Source: Segatella copri DSM 18205 (GTDB taxonomy: Bacteria > Bacteroidota > Bacteroidia > Bacteroidales > Bacteroidaceae). Taken from it: a stretch of 64,000 nt of DNA. Positions within the stretch are counted from its first letter, which is position 1, and every line of letters starts with the position of its first letter. Of the stretch, positions 1 to 8,144 are shown one piece after another. The position numbers and the translations under genes were made by a program. The notes below the pieces were generated by a model. The model saw nothing but the letters and a program-made list of their open reading frames with translations. It did no database searches and was not told the origin of the DNA. The DNA lies in the NCBI RefSeq assembly GCF_025151535.1, contig NZ_CP102288.1, forward strand, positions 3,190,001 through 3,254,000, given 5' to 3'.

Positions 1-401
1 CTACGATAAATCTAGGTGAGACCAACGAATTGAAAATAGATGCCACATATTATTTGACAGGTGGATACAATATTCGACTGAGAAATCCGTTCTTAACAAT
101 AAAGCCGTCTGTTCTTGTTACAACAGATGGTACCACATGGCGAGGCGACCTGACAGGAAGATTGGTTTACCAATATGAAAAACGGATGTTGTATGGTGGA
201 GTAACCTATAGTCCGGACAGATCGGTAACCGTGCTGGTAGGCGGTAGTTTCCATGGGGTAGTGCTTGGTTACAGTTACGAGGCATACACCTCTAAACTCA
301 GTGCCGGAAATGGCAGTCATGAACTCTTTGTAGGGTATCAGACCGATATCAACCTGACCAAGAAAGGCAGAAACCGTCATCAGAGCGTCAGAATATTATA
401 A
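1..401 (+). CDS. PorP/SprF-like type IX secretion outer-membrane protein, 3' end only
   Basis: The reading frame is open from base 3 and stops at 399-401, so only the last ~132 residues are in the window and the true start lies upstream. The visible part has alternating hydrophobic/polar strands rich in Tyr and Gly and ends in a basic tail, as expected for the C-terminal half of a membrane beta-barrel. The assignment to the PorP/SprF family comes mostly from context: gldK, gldL, gldM and gldN follow directly, and in this phylum the PorP/SprF protein is normally the first gene of that cluster. It would act in the outer membrane with the GldK/GldN ring. Family confidence is moderate because half of the protein is missing. 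Confidence 0.75.
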   Translation, partial: TINLGETNELKIDATYYLTGGYNIRLRNPFLTIKPSVLVTTDGTTWRGDLTGRLVYQYEKRMLYGGVTYSPDRSVTVLVGGSFHGVVLGYSYEAYTSKLSAGNGSHELFVGYQTDINLTKKGRNRHQSVRIL

Positions 402-439
402 TGTAAATAGAAATAAGAACATAGTAGAATCATAAAACA

Positions 440-1900
440 ATGAAGAAAAGTATATTGCTCCTTAGTGCATTCGCTATATTGCTCACCTTGAGCGGCTGCT
501 TCGGTGCCAAGCAAGCTTCTGTTGCAGGCAGAGGTGGCGAGGTGGTTGGCGTGAGCGGTAGAAGCTTTGTAGAGCCAGCCCCTTATGGTATGGTAAAGAT
601 AAACCGTGGCTTCCTGAAAATGGGATTGGAGACCCAAGATTCACTCTGGGGAATAAAAACACCACGCAAGGATGTGTCGGTGGATGGATTCTGGATGGAT
701 GATACCGAAATCACCAATTCTGAATATAAGCAGTTTGTGGCTTATGTGCGCGATTCTATTCTTCGTACCCGTCTGGCTGATCCTGCTTATGGAGGCGACG
801 AGACTTACATGATTACTGAAGATAAGAATGGCAATCCGGTTACGCCTCATGTAAACTGGAAGAAAGCACTTCCTAAGAAACCTAATGAGGATGAGCAGAG
901 AGCTTTTGAAAGTTTGTATGAAACCAATCCGGTTACAGGAGAAAAACTCATCGACTGGCGCCAGCTCAACTATAAATACGAAATCTATGATTATACAGCT
1001 GCGGCTCAGCGTAAGTTCCGTCTGAATCCCCAGGAACGTACCTTCAACACCGATGTGAAGATAAATCCGGACGAGGTGGTGATGATTTCGAAAGATACCG
1101 CTTATTACGATGATGAGGGTAGAGTGGTGCGTGAGACTATCAACCGTCCGCTTTCAGGACCTTGGGATTTCCTGAATACCTATATCGTGAATGTTTATCC
1201 TGACACTACCTGTTGGGTAAACGACTTCAGAAATGCAGAGAATGAAACCTATCTGAGAAGTTATTTCAGCAATCCTGCGTATAATGACTATCCGGTAGTC
1301 GGTGTTACCTGGGAACAGGCAAATGCCTTCTGCGCCTGGAGAACAGACTATCTGTTGAAGGGCTTAGGTCCTGAAGCAAGATATGTGCAGCGTTACCGTC
1401 TGCCAACCGAGGCAGAATGGGAATATGCTGCAAGAGGCAAGAACCAGAATGAATTTCCTTGGGACAATGCGGATGTGAAGAATGGGGATGGCTGTTTTTA
1501 TGCCAATTTCAAACCAGACAGGGGCAACTATACCAAAGACGGCAACCTGATAACCAGCAAGGTGGCTATCTATTCGCCAAATTCTAATGGTCTTTTCGAT
1601 ATGGCTGGTAATGTGGCAGAGTGGACAAGTACCGTTTATACAGAGGCGGGTGTTGACGCTATGAGCGATTTTAACCCAACTTTACAGTATAATGCTGCCA
1701 TAGAAGATCCTTACCGTTTGAAGAAGAAGAGTGTAAGAGGTGGTTCCTGGAAAGACCCTGAGTCGTTTATCCGTTCGGCATGGCGCACTTTCGAGTACCA
1801 GAATCAGCCTCGCTCATACATCGGATTCCGTTGCGTGAGAAGTCTTGCTACTACGGCAAGCGGAAAACAGAAACCATTGAAGAATAAGAATAGGAGATAA
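440..1900 (+). CDS. gldK: GldK/PorK type IX secretion lipoprotein, SUMF1-like fold
   Basis: The 486-residue protein begins with a lipoprotein signal peptide ending in the lipobox LSGC (Cys20). It carries a formylglycine-generating-enzyme/sulfatase-modifying-factor fold split by a long insertion: the N-terminal part has WMDDTEITNSEY near residues 80-95, and the C-terminal part has RLPTEAEWEYAARG, LFDMAGNVAEWT and a closing IGFRCVR. In known systems GldK/PorK forms a periplasmic ring with GldN/PorN under the outer membrane, and the fold is structural rather than enzymatic. It lies 38 bases after the PorP-like gene and 5 bases before gldL, so co-transcription is likely. Confidence 0.92.
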   Translation: MKKSILLLSAFAILLTLSGCFGAKQASVAGRGGEVVGVSGRSFVEPAPYGMVKINRGFLKMGLETQDSLWGIKTPRKDVSVDGFWMDDTEITNSEYKQFVAYVRDSILRTRLADPAYGGDETYMITEDKNGNPVTPHVNWKKALPKKPNEDEQRAFESLYETNPVTGEKLIDWRQLNYKYEIYDYTAAAQRKFRLNPQERTFNTDVKINPDEVVMISKDTAYYDDEGRVVRETINRPLSGPWDFLNTYIVNVYPDTTCWVNDFRNAENETYLRSYFSNPAYNDYPVVGVTWEQANAFCAWRTDYLLKGLGPEARYVQRYRLPTEAEWEYAARGKNQNEFPWDNADVKNGDGCFYANFKPDRGNYTKDGNLITSKVAIYSPNSNGLFDMAGNVAEWTSTVYTEAGVDAMSDFNPTLQYNAAIEDPYRLKKKSVRGGSWKDPESFIRSAWRTFEYQNQPRSYIGFRCVRSLATTASGKQKPLKNKNRR

Positions 1901-1905
1901 ATAAT

Positions 1906-2637
1906 ATGAGCTATTATAGCAAATTCAATATCGTATACCGCTTGCAGAAGTGGATGGATAGTGTGCCGGGTCAGACATTCCTTAACTATGCTTACAGCTG
2001 GGGTGCCTCTATCGTAATCGCTGGTACCCTCTTTAAGTTGACCCATCTTCCTGGTGCCAATCTCATGCTTTTCTTAGGTATGGGAACCGAGATTCTCGTG
2101 TTCTTCCTTTCTGCTTTCGACCGTCCTTTCGACAAGACTGCCGAAGGTAGAGACTTGCCTACCCATGCTACAGAGGAGTATTTGGAAGGAAAGGTGTCGG
2201 CTGAAGAAATGATGACTGCCAAGAATCGTTCTGAAACCATTCAACCTCAGGTTGCTTCTCCTGTCTCTCCTGTAATGACTGCTGCGCCAGAACTGACTCC
2301 ACTTAATCCTGAGGTGGTGGAAGTTCAGAACAGCTACGTAGAACAGTTGAAGAGCCTGGTTGAAACCTTGAGTAAGGTAAACGAACAGAGTAGCCGACTG
2401 ACTCGTGACAGCGAGGAGATGGAGAATCTGAACCGTACCTTGACAGGTATCAGCAGGGTATACGAGATGCAGCTGAAAAGTGCCAGCCAGCAGATTGGTA
2501 CCATTGACCAGATCAATGAGCAGACCAAGATGATGGCAAAGCAGATAGAACAGTTGAACAAAATTTATACCCGTATGATTGATGCCATGACCATCAATAT
2601 GCGTGTGGCGGCTCCTCATGTAACAAGTGAAGAGTAA
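1906..2637 (+). CDS. gldL: GldL/PorL type IX secretion motor protein
   Basis: The 243-residue inner-membrane protein has two membrane helices near residues 32-46 and 52-72. The second contains the family's membrane-embedded acidic residue (Glu62, in TEILVFFLSAF). The rest is a cytoplasmic, coiled-coil-like region rich in Gln, Glu and Asn (from about residue 140). GldL and GldM form the proton-driven motor that powers type IX secretion. The gene starts 5 bases after gldK and is followed by gldM after 39 bases. Its last codons and stop lie in a 22-bp sequence that recurs just after gldM. Confidence 0.92.
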   Translation: MSYYSKFNIVYRLQKWMDSVPGQTFLNYAYSWGASIVIAGTLFKLTHLPGANLMLFLGMGTEILVFFLSAFDRPFDKTAEGRDLPTHATEEYLEGKVSAEEMMTAKNRSETIQPQVASPVSPVMTAAPELTPLNPEVVEVQNSYVEQLKSLVETLSKVNEQSSRLTRDSEEMENLNRTLTGISRVYEMQLKSASQQIGTIDQINEQTKMMAKQIEQLNKIYTRMIDAMTINMRVAAPHVTSEE

Positions 2638-2646
2638 AGACGAAGA
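2625..2646 (+). repeat. 22-bp direct repeat, left copy (gldL 3' end)
   Basis: This 22-base stretch begins AAGTGAAGAGTAAAGACG and covers the gldL stop codon. It matches 3761-3782 at 21 of 22 positions. The two copies bracket gldM. Short GTGAAGAG-type sequences may be dispersed in this genome. Confidence 0.7.
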
Positions 2647-2676
2647 AAATAAATAGAATCAAGCAAATTTATATCC

Positions 2677-3762
2677 ATGGCAATCAAGAAAAGACCGGTT
2701 TCGCCTCGCCAGAAGATGATTAACCTGATGTATGTCATCCTGATGGCTATGTTGGCGCTGAATACTCCTACAGATGAGGAATTCGGTGTCAAAGGCAAGT
2801 CTGTTGTCGAGAAAATCAAGAAAAGTCTTGCCGATGATGGGAAGAAATCGGATGAGGAGAAGAAAAATATAGATCTGGTAGAACTGAATGTGAATGAACT
2901 CGATGCATTCGTTATTCCGGAGAAAACAACCCTCTATGCCGGTGAACGTTTCAATTCGCATGTGGTGATGGCTGCAATAGACAGTACACAGCGCCCGGAA
3001 ATCTATGTGAATGGTAGCAGGCTGAATGCCGAGAATGGCAGATACAGTTTTGTGGCAGGTGGCGTAGGTGAGCATCAGTTTGGCGGTTATATCCTGATGA
3101 AAGGCAAGAATGGCGAGATGATGCGACGCAATTTCGTTCAGAAATACACCGTATTGCCTGTTCCAAATACAGCTACCGTTGCTGCAGACCTGATGAATGT
3201 GCTCTATGCAGGCTATGCCAATCCTATCAGCATCAGCGTTCCTGGTGTTCCGGCAAATGCTATCTCTGCAACCATGACAGGCGGTTCTTTCGTGGCTAAG
3301 GGCAATGGTCATTTCGTGGCTACACCTTCAGCGGTGGGTAAGGATGTTACCATCCATGTGACAGCCCGCGATAAGGGACAGGTGAGAAGTCTGCCTCCAT
3401 TCGTATTCCATGTAAGAAAACTTCCTGACCCAACAGCTTATATTGCGATGGGTACAGATAGATTTAGAGGTGGTGCTCTATCGAAAGGTGCTCTGATGGG
3501 TGCTCCAGGCATTCATGCAGCCATAGATGACGGACTCCTTGATATTCCGTTTAAGGTGCTGGGCTTCGAAACCGTATTCTTCGATAATATGGGAAATGCC
3601 ATACCTTTGGCTTCGGCGGGTTCCAATTTCTCAGAACGACAGCGCGAAGAGTTCAGAAAACTGTCAAGAAACCGACGCTTCTATATCTCGCATATCAAGG
3701 CTGTAGGTCCTGATGGAATTACCCGAAATCTGCCGGCAGCAATGGAAGTTATCGTCAGGTAA
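2677..3762 (+). CDS. gldM: GldM/PorM type IX secretion motor protein lacking the D1 domain
   Basis: The start carries the conserved segment RQKMINLMYVILMAMLALN, the single membrane helix that packs with GldL. Known GldM/PorM proteins are about 510-520 residues, with four periplasmic domains D1-D4. This one is 361 residues. After the helix there are only ~40 hydrophilic residues before D2-type sequence begins (FVIPEKTTLYAGERF, then RPEIYVNGSRL), so the ~160-residue helical D1 domain appears absent. D3 and D4 look complete: MNVLYAGYANPISISVPG, VRKLPDP, then a full C-terminus with FETVFFDNMGNAIP and GPDGITRNLP. The frame is intact. The deletion could be a lineage trait or recent. Confidence 0.88.
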   Translation: MAIKKRPVSPRQKMINLMYVILMAMLALNTPTDEEFGVKGKSVVEKIKKSLADDGKKSDEEKKNIDLVELNVNELDAFVIPEKTTLYAGERFNSHVVMAAIDSTQRPEIYVNGSRLNAENGRYSFVAGGVGEHQFGGYILMKGKNGEMMRRNFVQKYTVLPVPNTATVAADLMNVLYAGYANPISISVPGVPANAISATMTGGSFVAKGNGHFVATPSAVGKDVTIHVTARDKGQVRSLPPFVFHVRKLPDPTAYIAMGTDRFRGGALSKGALMGAPGIHAAIDDGLLDIPFKVLGFETVFFDNMGNAIPLASAGSNFSERQREEFRKLSRNRRFYISHIKAVGPDGITRNLPAAMEVIVR

Positions 3763-3782
3763 GTGAAGAGTGAAGACGAAGA
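3761..3782 (+). repeat. 22-bp direct repeat, right copy (just after gldM)
   Basis: It begins AAGTGAAGAGTGAAGACG and includes the last base of the gldM stop codon. It differs from the left copy at 2625-2646 by one base. It continues into a partial third GAGTGAAGAA unit. Confidence 0.7.
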
Positions 3783-3846
3783 GTGAAGAAACAACGTTCG
3801 GCGTCCGAAGGAAAAGCCAATTCAACGGCTTTACTTATCATAAAGT

Positions 3847-3874
3847 TCAAAGTTCAATGTTCAAAGTTCAATGT
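3847..3874 (+). repeat. Perfect 14-bp tandem duplication upstream of gldN
   Basis: TCAAAGTTCAATGT occurs twice back to back (3847-3860 and 3861-3874) and ends one base before the chosen gldN start codon at 3876. The repeat adds spurious upstream codons to the gldN frame. Confidence 0.85.
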
Positions 3875-3875
3875 A

Positions 3876-4934
3876 ATGAAAAAGATATTATTCATATTCA
3901 TGCTTTTGGGAATGGTGCAGAGCATCATGGCACAGCCAGCGGCTCGCAGAAAGCAGGCTCAGCAAAAGGCACAACAGTCGAATGCTGACAATATTACCTT
4001 GCGTGCCAAACTTTATTTCCCTACAGCCATCCCGATGGATGAGGACGTGGTTTGGAGAAGAGACATCTATCGTGAACTCAATCTCACAGATGATGCCAAT
4101 GCTGCCTTGTATTATCCTGTAGAGCCAACAGATGGTAAGATGAATCTCTTTACCTATATCTTTAAACTGATGTTTACGGGTAGAGTGCCTGTTTATCAGT
4201 ATCGTATGGATGGTAATGAAGATTTTTCTGCCGCCAACCGTCTTACTCCGAAAGCATTCGTAGATAATTATCATATCTACTACGAGAAGACTGATAATGG
4301 AAAGGTGCATATTGATGACAGCGATATTCCATCAGCAGAAGTGAAGGCGTACTATGTGAAGGAGACTTCTTATTATGACCAGAAAACAGCTTCTTTCCAT
4401 ACCAAGGTATTGGCTTTGTGCCCTATCATGACCCGTAATGATGACTTTGGAGATGTAGGAAACAAGTATCCGCTCTTCTGGGTGAAGTATGATGATCTGG
4501 CTCCTTTCCTGGCTAAGCAGCAGCTGATGACCAGTAATGTGAACAATGCTGCTGTGATGAGTGCAGAAGATTATTTTACCAAGAATCTGTATCAGGGTAA
4601 AATCTACAAGACCAATAATATGCAGGGCAATACCCTGGCACAATACTGTCCTTCGGATACAGCTATGGCGAAGGAACAGAAACGCATAGAAGCTGAGTTG
4701 GCTGCCTTTGAGAAGAATATCTGGGGTAATCAGGCTCGGAAGGATTCTCTTGACAGTATTGCCAAGGCAGAAAAGAATATGGATGCCAAGACTCTGAAGA
4801 AAAGCCGTAACAGAAGAAGTGGTTCTGCATCTAAACCAGCTAAGACTTCTACTGTTAAAAAACGCAGATCAGGAGGAAGCAATGTTTCTTCTGGTGGCTC
4901 AGCTAGGGTAACGGTTCGTAGAGAGCGTCATTAG
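3876..4934 (+). CDS. gldN: GldN/PorN type IX secretion ring protein
   Basis: The chosen start gives a clean signal peptide (MKKILFIFMLLGMVQSIMAQ). An in-frame ATG at 3783 would add 31 residues encoded by repeat DNA, so it was rejected. The mature protein (352 codons in all) has the GldN/PorN core: a segment with DEDVVWRRDIYRELNL near residue 65, PVYQYRMDG, and FWVKYDDLAPFLAKQ. It ends in a basic Ser/Lys/Arg-rich tail. GldN binds GldK to form the large periplasmic ring. A 113-base gap with repeats separates it from gldM, unlike the tight gldK-gldL junction. Confidence 0.9.
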   Translation: MKKILFIFMLLGMVQSIMAQPAARRKQAQQKAQQSNADNITLRAKLYFPTAIPMDEDVVWRRDIYRELNLTDDANAALYYPVEPTDGKMNLFTYIFKLMFTGRVPVYQYRMDGNEDFSAANRLTPKAFVDNYHIYYEKTDNGKVHIDDSDIPSAEVKAYYVKETSYYDQKTASFHTKVLALCPIMTRNDDFGDVGNKYPLFWVKYDDLAPFLAKQQLMTSNVNNAAVMSAEDYFTKNLYQGKIYKTNNMQGNTLAQYCPSDTAMAKEQKRIEAELAAFEKNIWGNQARKDSLDSIAKAEKNMDAKTLKKSRNRRSGSASKPAKTSTVKKRRSGGSNVSSGGSARVTVRRERH

Positions 4935-4962
4935 TTTATATAAGAATTAAAGTAAATATAGA

Positions 4963-5577
4963 ATGAAGAAAGTTTTATCAGTATTAATGGTTGTAGCAGC
5001 CATGATGTTTGCTACAAATGCTAATGCCCAGATTAAGTTTGGTTTGAAGGGCGGTTTGGATGTTACTAACATGTCTTTGAGTAACGATGTATTCGATGCA
5101 TCTAACAAGACAGGTTTCTTTGTTGGTCCAATGGTAAAGGTTACTATCCCTATTGTTGGCTTGAGTTTTGATGCTGCTGCCTTGTACGATCAGAAGGAAG
5201 CTAAGGTGTCTGTAAAGGATGCAGAGACAACGATGACTCAGAAATCTCTTAATATTCCTGTAAACGTACGTTATGGCTTCGGCTTGAGCAGCTTGGCTAA
5301 TGTTTTCGTCTTCGCTGGTCCACAGTGGGGTATCAATGTTGGTGACAAGAACTTCAAGTGGAATGATAATAGTTCTTATTCTTTGAAGAAATCTAACTTC
5401 AGCGTAAACGTAGGTTTGGGTGTTACCCTGCTGAGCCATCTCCAGCTCTCTGCAAACTATAACATCGCTTGCGGTAAGACTGCTGATGCAACCTGGAAGG
5501 ATGTAAGCAGCAATGTTATTGAGAAGGGTAACAGTAAGAATAACTGTTGGCAGATTGCTTTGGGTTATTGGTTCTAA
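4963..5577 (+). CDS. Small outer-membrane beta-barrel protein
   Basis: The 204-residue protein has a signal peptide (MKKVLSVLMVVAAMMFATNANA) followed by FGLKGGLDVTNM, the usual opening of the outer membrane beta-barrel domain family (PF13568 type). Alternating strands follow and the protein ends in an aromatic residue (LGYWF), as barrel proteins do. The predicted location is the outer membrane; the substrate or role is unknown. It starts 28 bases after gldN and is closed by a strong terminator at 5653, so it may share the gldN transcript. Nothing shows it is part of the secretion apparatus. Confidence 0.85.
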   Translation: MKKVLSVLMVVAAMMFATNANAQIKFGLKGGLDVTNMSLSNDVFDASNKTGFFVGPMVKVTIPIVGLSFDAAALYDQKEAKVSVKDAETTMTQKSLNIPVNVRYGFGLSSLANVFVFAGPQWGINVGDKNFKWNDNSSYSLKKSNFSVNVGLGVTLLSHLQLSANYNIACGKTADATWKDVSSNVIEKGNSKNNCWQIALGYWF

Positions 5578-5652
5578 TCTCGTAAAAGAACAGGACAGAT
5601 TATGGGTGAGAACATCGTATGGTCTCGTCTAGTACATCTTAAAATATATAAA

Positions 5653-5689
5653 AGCAGGTATCCGATGATGGGTATCTGCTTTTTTTTTG
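5653..5689 (+). terminator. Rho-independent terminator after the OM barrel gene
   Basis: An 11-bp stem (AGCAGGTATCC with GGGTATCTGCT, two G-U pairs) has a 6-base loop and is followed by nine T residues. It ends the gldK-N/OM-protein transcript. Confidence 0.9.
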
Positions 5690-5690
5690 C

Positions 5691-5698
5691 TAACTTTG
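5691..5698 (+). promoter_or_regulatory. -7 box for priA
   Basis: TAACTTTG fits the Bacteroidota -7 consensus TAnnTTTG. It begins two bases after the T-tract of the preceding terminator, so any -33 contact would fall inside the terminator stem. Confidence 0.6.
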
Positions 5699-5748
5699 CA
5701 AGTCGAAAGCCTGAATGATGGATATTTCAAGGTTAAAGAAGATTAGAT

Positions 5749-8019
5749 ATGAAATATGTAGATGTGATATTACCCCTTCCGCTCGACGGAACCTTTACTT
5801 ATTCTGTCCCTGATGGGATGGAAGGGAAAGTTGTGCCTGGGGTACGCTTGCTGGTTCCTCTTGGTAAAAGTAAGAAATATATCGCAATGGCTACCCGGCT
5901 GCATGATGATAAGCCTGCATTCTCCTGCAAACCAGTCGAGGCGGTACTTGACAATACGCCTTCGCTGTTGCCTCAGCAGATGAGATTGTGGCAATGGATT
6001 GGCTATTATTATATGGCTCCGTTAGGCGATGTCTATAATGCTGCTATGCCCGGTGGACTGAAGTCTACAGAAAAATTCAAGCCCAAGATGGAACTCTATG
6101 TGGAACTTGCCAGTACGTACCGTAGTGAGCAGGCACTTCATGTAGCGCTCAACCTGGTGCAGAGAGCCTTGAAGCAAGCCAAAACTTTAACCACCTTTCT
6201 GAGTCTCTCGCATTGGGACAGTCTTGATGGCGATACGCCTAGGGAAGGCATAAAAAAAGTGACCAAGGAAGAACTGATGAACGAGAGCCATTGTACGGCT
6301 GCTGTTGTCAAGGCGCTTATCGACAGGGGAATTCTCTTTACTTATGAATTGGAAATAGGACGATTGAATACGAATGGAGAATCTCATCTTGACTTGATTA
6401 AACCTCTCTCCTTGGCTCAGCAAGATGCCTATAATGGTATCCTGATGCAAATGATGAAAAAGGATGTTGTATTGCTTCATGGTGTGACATCCAGCGGAAA
6501 GACGGAAATCTACATTCATCTTATCAGAAAAGCCATAGAGGAGCATAAGCAGGTGCTCTATCTTCTGCCGGAAATCGCTCTGACCGTACAAATCATGGAA
6601 CGCCTTCATAGAGTTTTCGGTGACCGGCTGGGCATCTATCATTCTAAATATAGTGATGCTGAGCGTGTAGAAATCTGGCAGAAACAACTCTCTGATCATC
6701 CCTATGATGTAATCCTGGGTGCAAGAAGTGCAGTCTTCCTGCCTTTTAAGAATTTGGGACTTATCATCATAGACGAAGAGCACGAGACTTCCTTTAAACA
6801 ACAGGATCCCGCTCCGCGCTATCATGCCAGAAGTGCTGCCATTGTGCTTGCCAAGATGTATGGGGCTAAGACTTTATTGGGTACGGCTACGCCTTCGATG
6901 GAGAGTTATTATAATGCGCAGCAAGGTAAGTATGGACTGGTAGAACTGAAAACAAGATACAAAGGTATTCAGTTGCCGGAAATTCAGGTGGTAGATGTAA
7001 AAGACTTGCGCCGCCGTAAGATGATGAGCGGTCCTTTCTCTCCACAGCTTTTGGCTGCAGTAAGAGAGGCTTTGAAGAATGGGCAACAGGCAATCCTCTT
7101 TCAGAATCGTCGTGGTTTTGCGCCGATGGTTGAATGTAAGGTATGTGGTTGGGTGCCGAAATGTAAAAACTGTGATGTCTCGCTTACGTTACACAAAAGC
7201 ATTAACTTGCTGACTTGCCATTATTGTGGTTACACTTATCCGGTTCCTACGGAATGTCCTAACTGTGGCAGTACGGAAATCATGGGACGTGGTTTTGGTA
7301 CCGAGAAGATAGAAGACCAGATAGCGGAAATCTTTCCGGAAGCCAAGATTGCCAGAATGGATTTGGATACAACACGTACACGAAATGCCTACGAACGTCT
7401 TATCGCAGACTTCTCTGAAGGCAGAACGAATCTTCTCATAGGCACGCAAATGGTTTCTAAGGGTCTCGATTTCGATAAGGTGAGTGTAGTAGGCATCCTG
7501 AATGCTGATTCTATGCTCAACTATCCCGATTTCCGCGCCTACGAGCATGCTTTCATGATGATGGCACAGGTGAGTGGTAGAGCTGGAAGAAAAGGTAAGC
7601 GTGGCTTGGTGATTCTACAGACCAAGAATCCTAACTTGCCTGTCATCGGACAGGTGGTGCATAATGATTATGAAGGTTTGTATCAGGGTATTCTGGAGGA
7701 GAGAAGAACTTTTCATTATCCACCTTTCTTCCACCTGATTAATGTGTATGTAAAACATAAATATGATAAGGTATGCGAACAGGCTAGCCATGAGCTCAGC
7801 AAAACGCTGAGAAGCTGGTTTGGCGAGCGTGTGTTGGGACCCGATAAACCTGCTGTGGCAAGGGTTAAGACGATGAACATCCGAAAGATTGTTATCAAAC
7901 TGGAAAATGGTATTGATCAGCAGAAGGTGAGAGAATATCTGAAGTTTGCCCAGCAACAGATGGGAAAGGATCCGAGATATGGAGCTCTGCAGATTTATTA
8001 TGATGTAGACCCATTGTAG
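5749..8019 (+). CDS. priA: Primosomal protein N' (replication restart helicase PriA)
   Basis: The 756-residue protein is full length for PriA. The N-terminal DNA-binding part starts MKYVDVILPLPLDGTFTYSVP. The helicase core has Walker A GVTSSGKTE near residues 245-253 and a DEEH box near 342. A cluster of paired cysteines near residues 463-505 (CKVCGW, CKNCD, CHYCGY, CPNCGS) is the zinc-binding insertion typical of PriA. A motif V/VI region follows (IGTQMVSKGLDF, QVSGRAGRKG). PriA reloads the replicative helicase at stalled or D-loop forks. It is transcribed alone, between a terminator at 5653 and another at 8081. Confidence 0.96.
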   Translation: MKYVDVILPLPLDGTFTYSVPDGMEGKVVPGVRLLVPLGKSKKYIAMATRLHDDKPAFSCKPVEAVLDNTPSLLPQQMRLWQWIGYYYMAPLGDVYNAAMPGGLKSTEKFKPKMELYVELASTYRSEQALHVALNLVQRALKQAKTLTTFLSLSHWDSLDGDTPREGIKKVTKEELMNESHCTAAVVKALIDRGILFTYELEIGRLNTNGESHLDLIKPLSLAQQDAYNGILMQMMKKDVVLLHGVTSSGKTEIYIHLIRKAIEEHKQVLYLLPEIALTVQIMERLHRVFGDRLGIYHSKYSDAERVEIWQKQLSDHPYDVILGARSAVFLPFKNLGLIIIDEEHETSFKQQDPAPRYHARSAAIVLAKMYGAKTLLGTATPSMESYYNAQQGKYGLVELKTRYKGIQLPEIQVVDVKDLRRRKMMSGPFSPQLLAAVREALKNGQQAILFQNRRGFAPMVECKVCGWVPKCKNCDVSLTLHKSINLLTCHYCGYTYPVPTECPNCGSTEIMGRGFGTEKIEDQIAEIFPEAKIARMDLDTTRTRNAYERLIADFSEGRTNLLIGTQMVSKGLDFDKVSVVGILNADSMLNYPDFRAYEHAFMMMAQVSGRAGRKGKRGLVILQTKNPNLPVIGQVVHNDYEGLYQGILEERRTFHYPPFFHLINVYVKHKYDKVCEQASHELSKTLRSWFGERVLGPDKPAVARVKTMNIRKIVIKLENGIDQQKVREYLKFAQQQMGKDPRYGALQIYYDVDPL

Positions 8020-8080
8020 TTTCCTGCCCATCCTTTTCTCTGGCAGAATAGAAGAAAATAAGATTGGTAAATAAAATGAA

Positions 8081-8122
8081 AAAGGCTATCCGTTACTTGT
8101 TGCAAGAACGGGTAGCCTTTTA
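8081..8122. terminator. Bidirectional terminator between priA and the FadL gene
   Basis: A 14-bp stem (AAAGGCTATCCGTT with AACGGGTAGCCTTT) has A-rich and T-rich flanks on both sides. It lies between two converging genes and can serve both. Confidence 0.85.
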
Positions 8123-8144
8123 ATTATGATAATTGTAGTTATGT

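Noticed and set aside
2074..2619. 181-codon minus-strand frame antisense to gldL
   Set aside because: No recognisable protein features; gldL is well supported on the other strand.
3783..3875. Upstream in-frame start for gldN
   Set aside because: The added 31 residues are encoded by repeats and precede a normal signal peptide.
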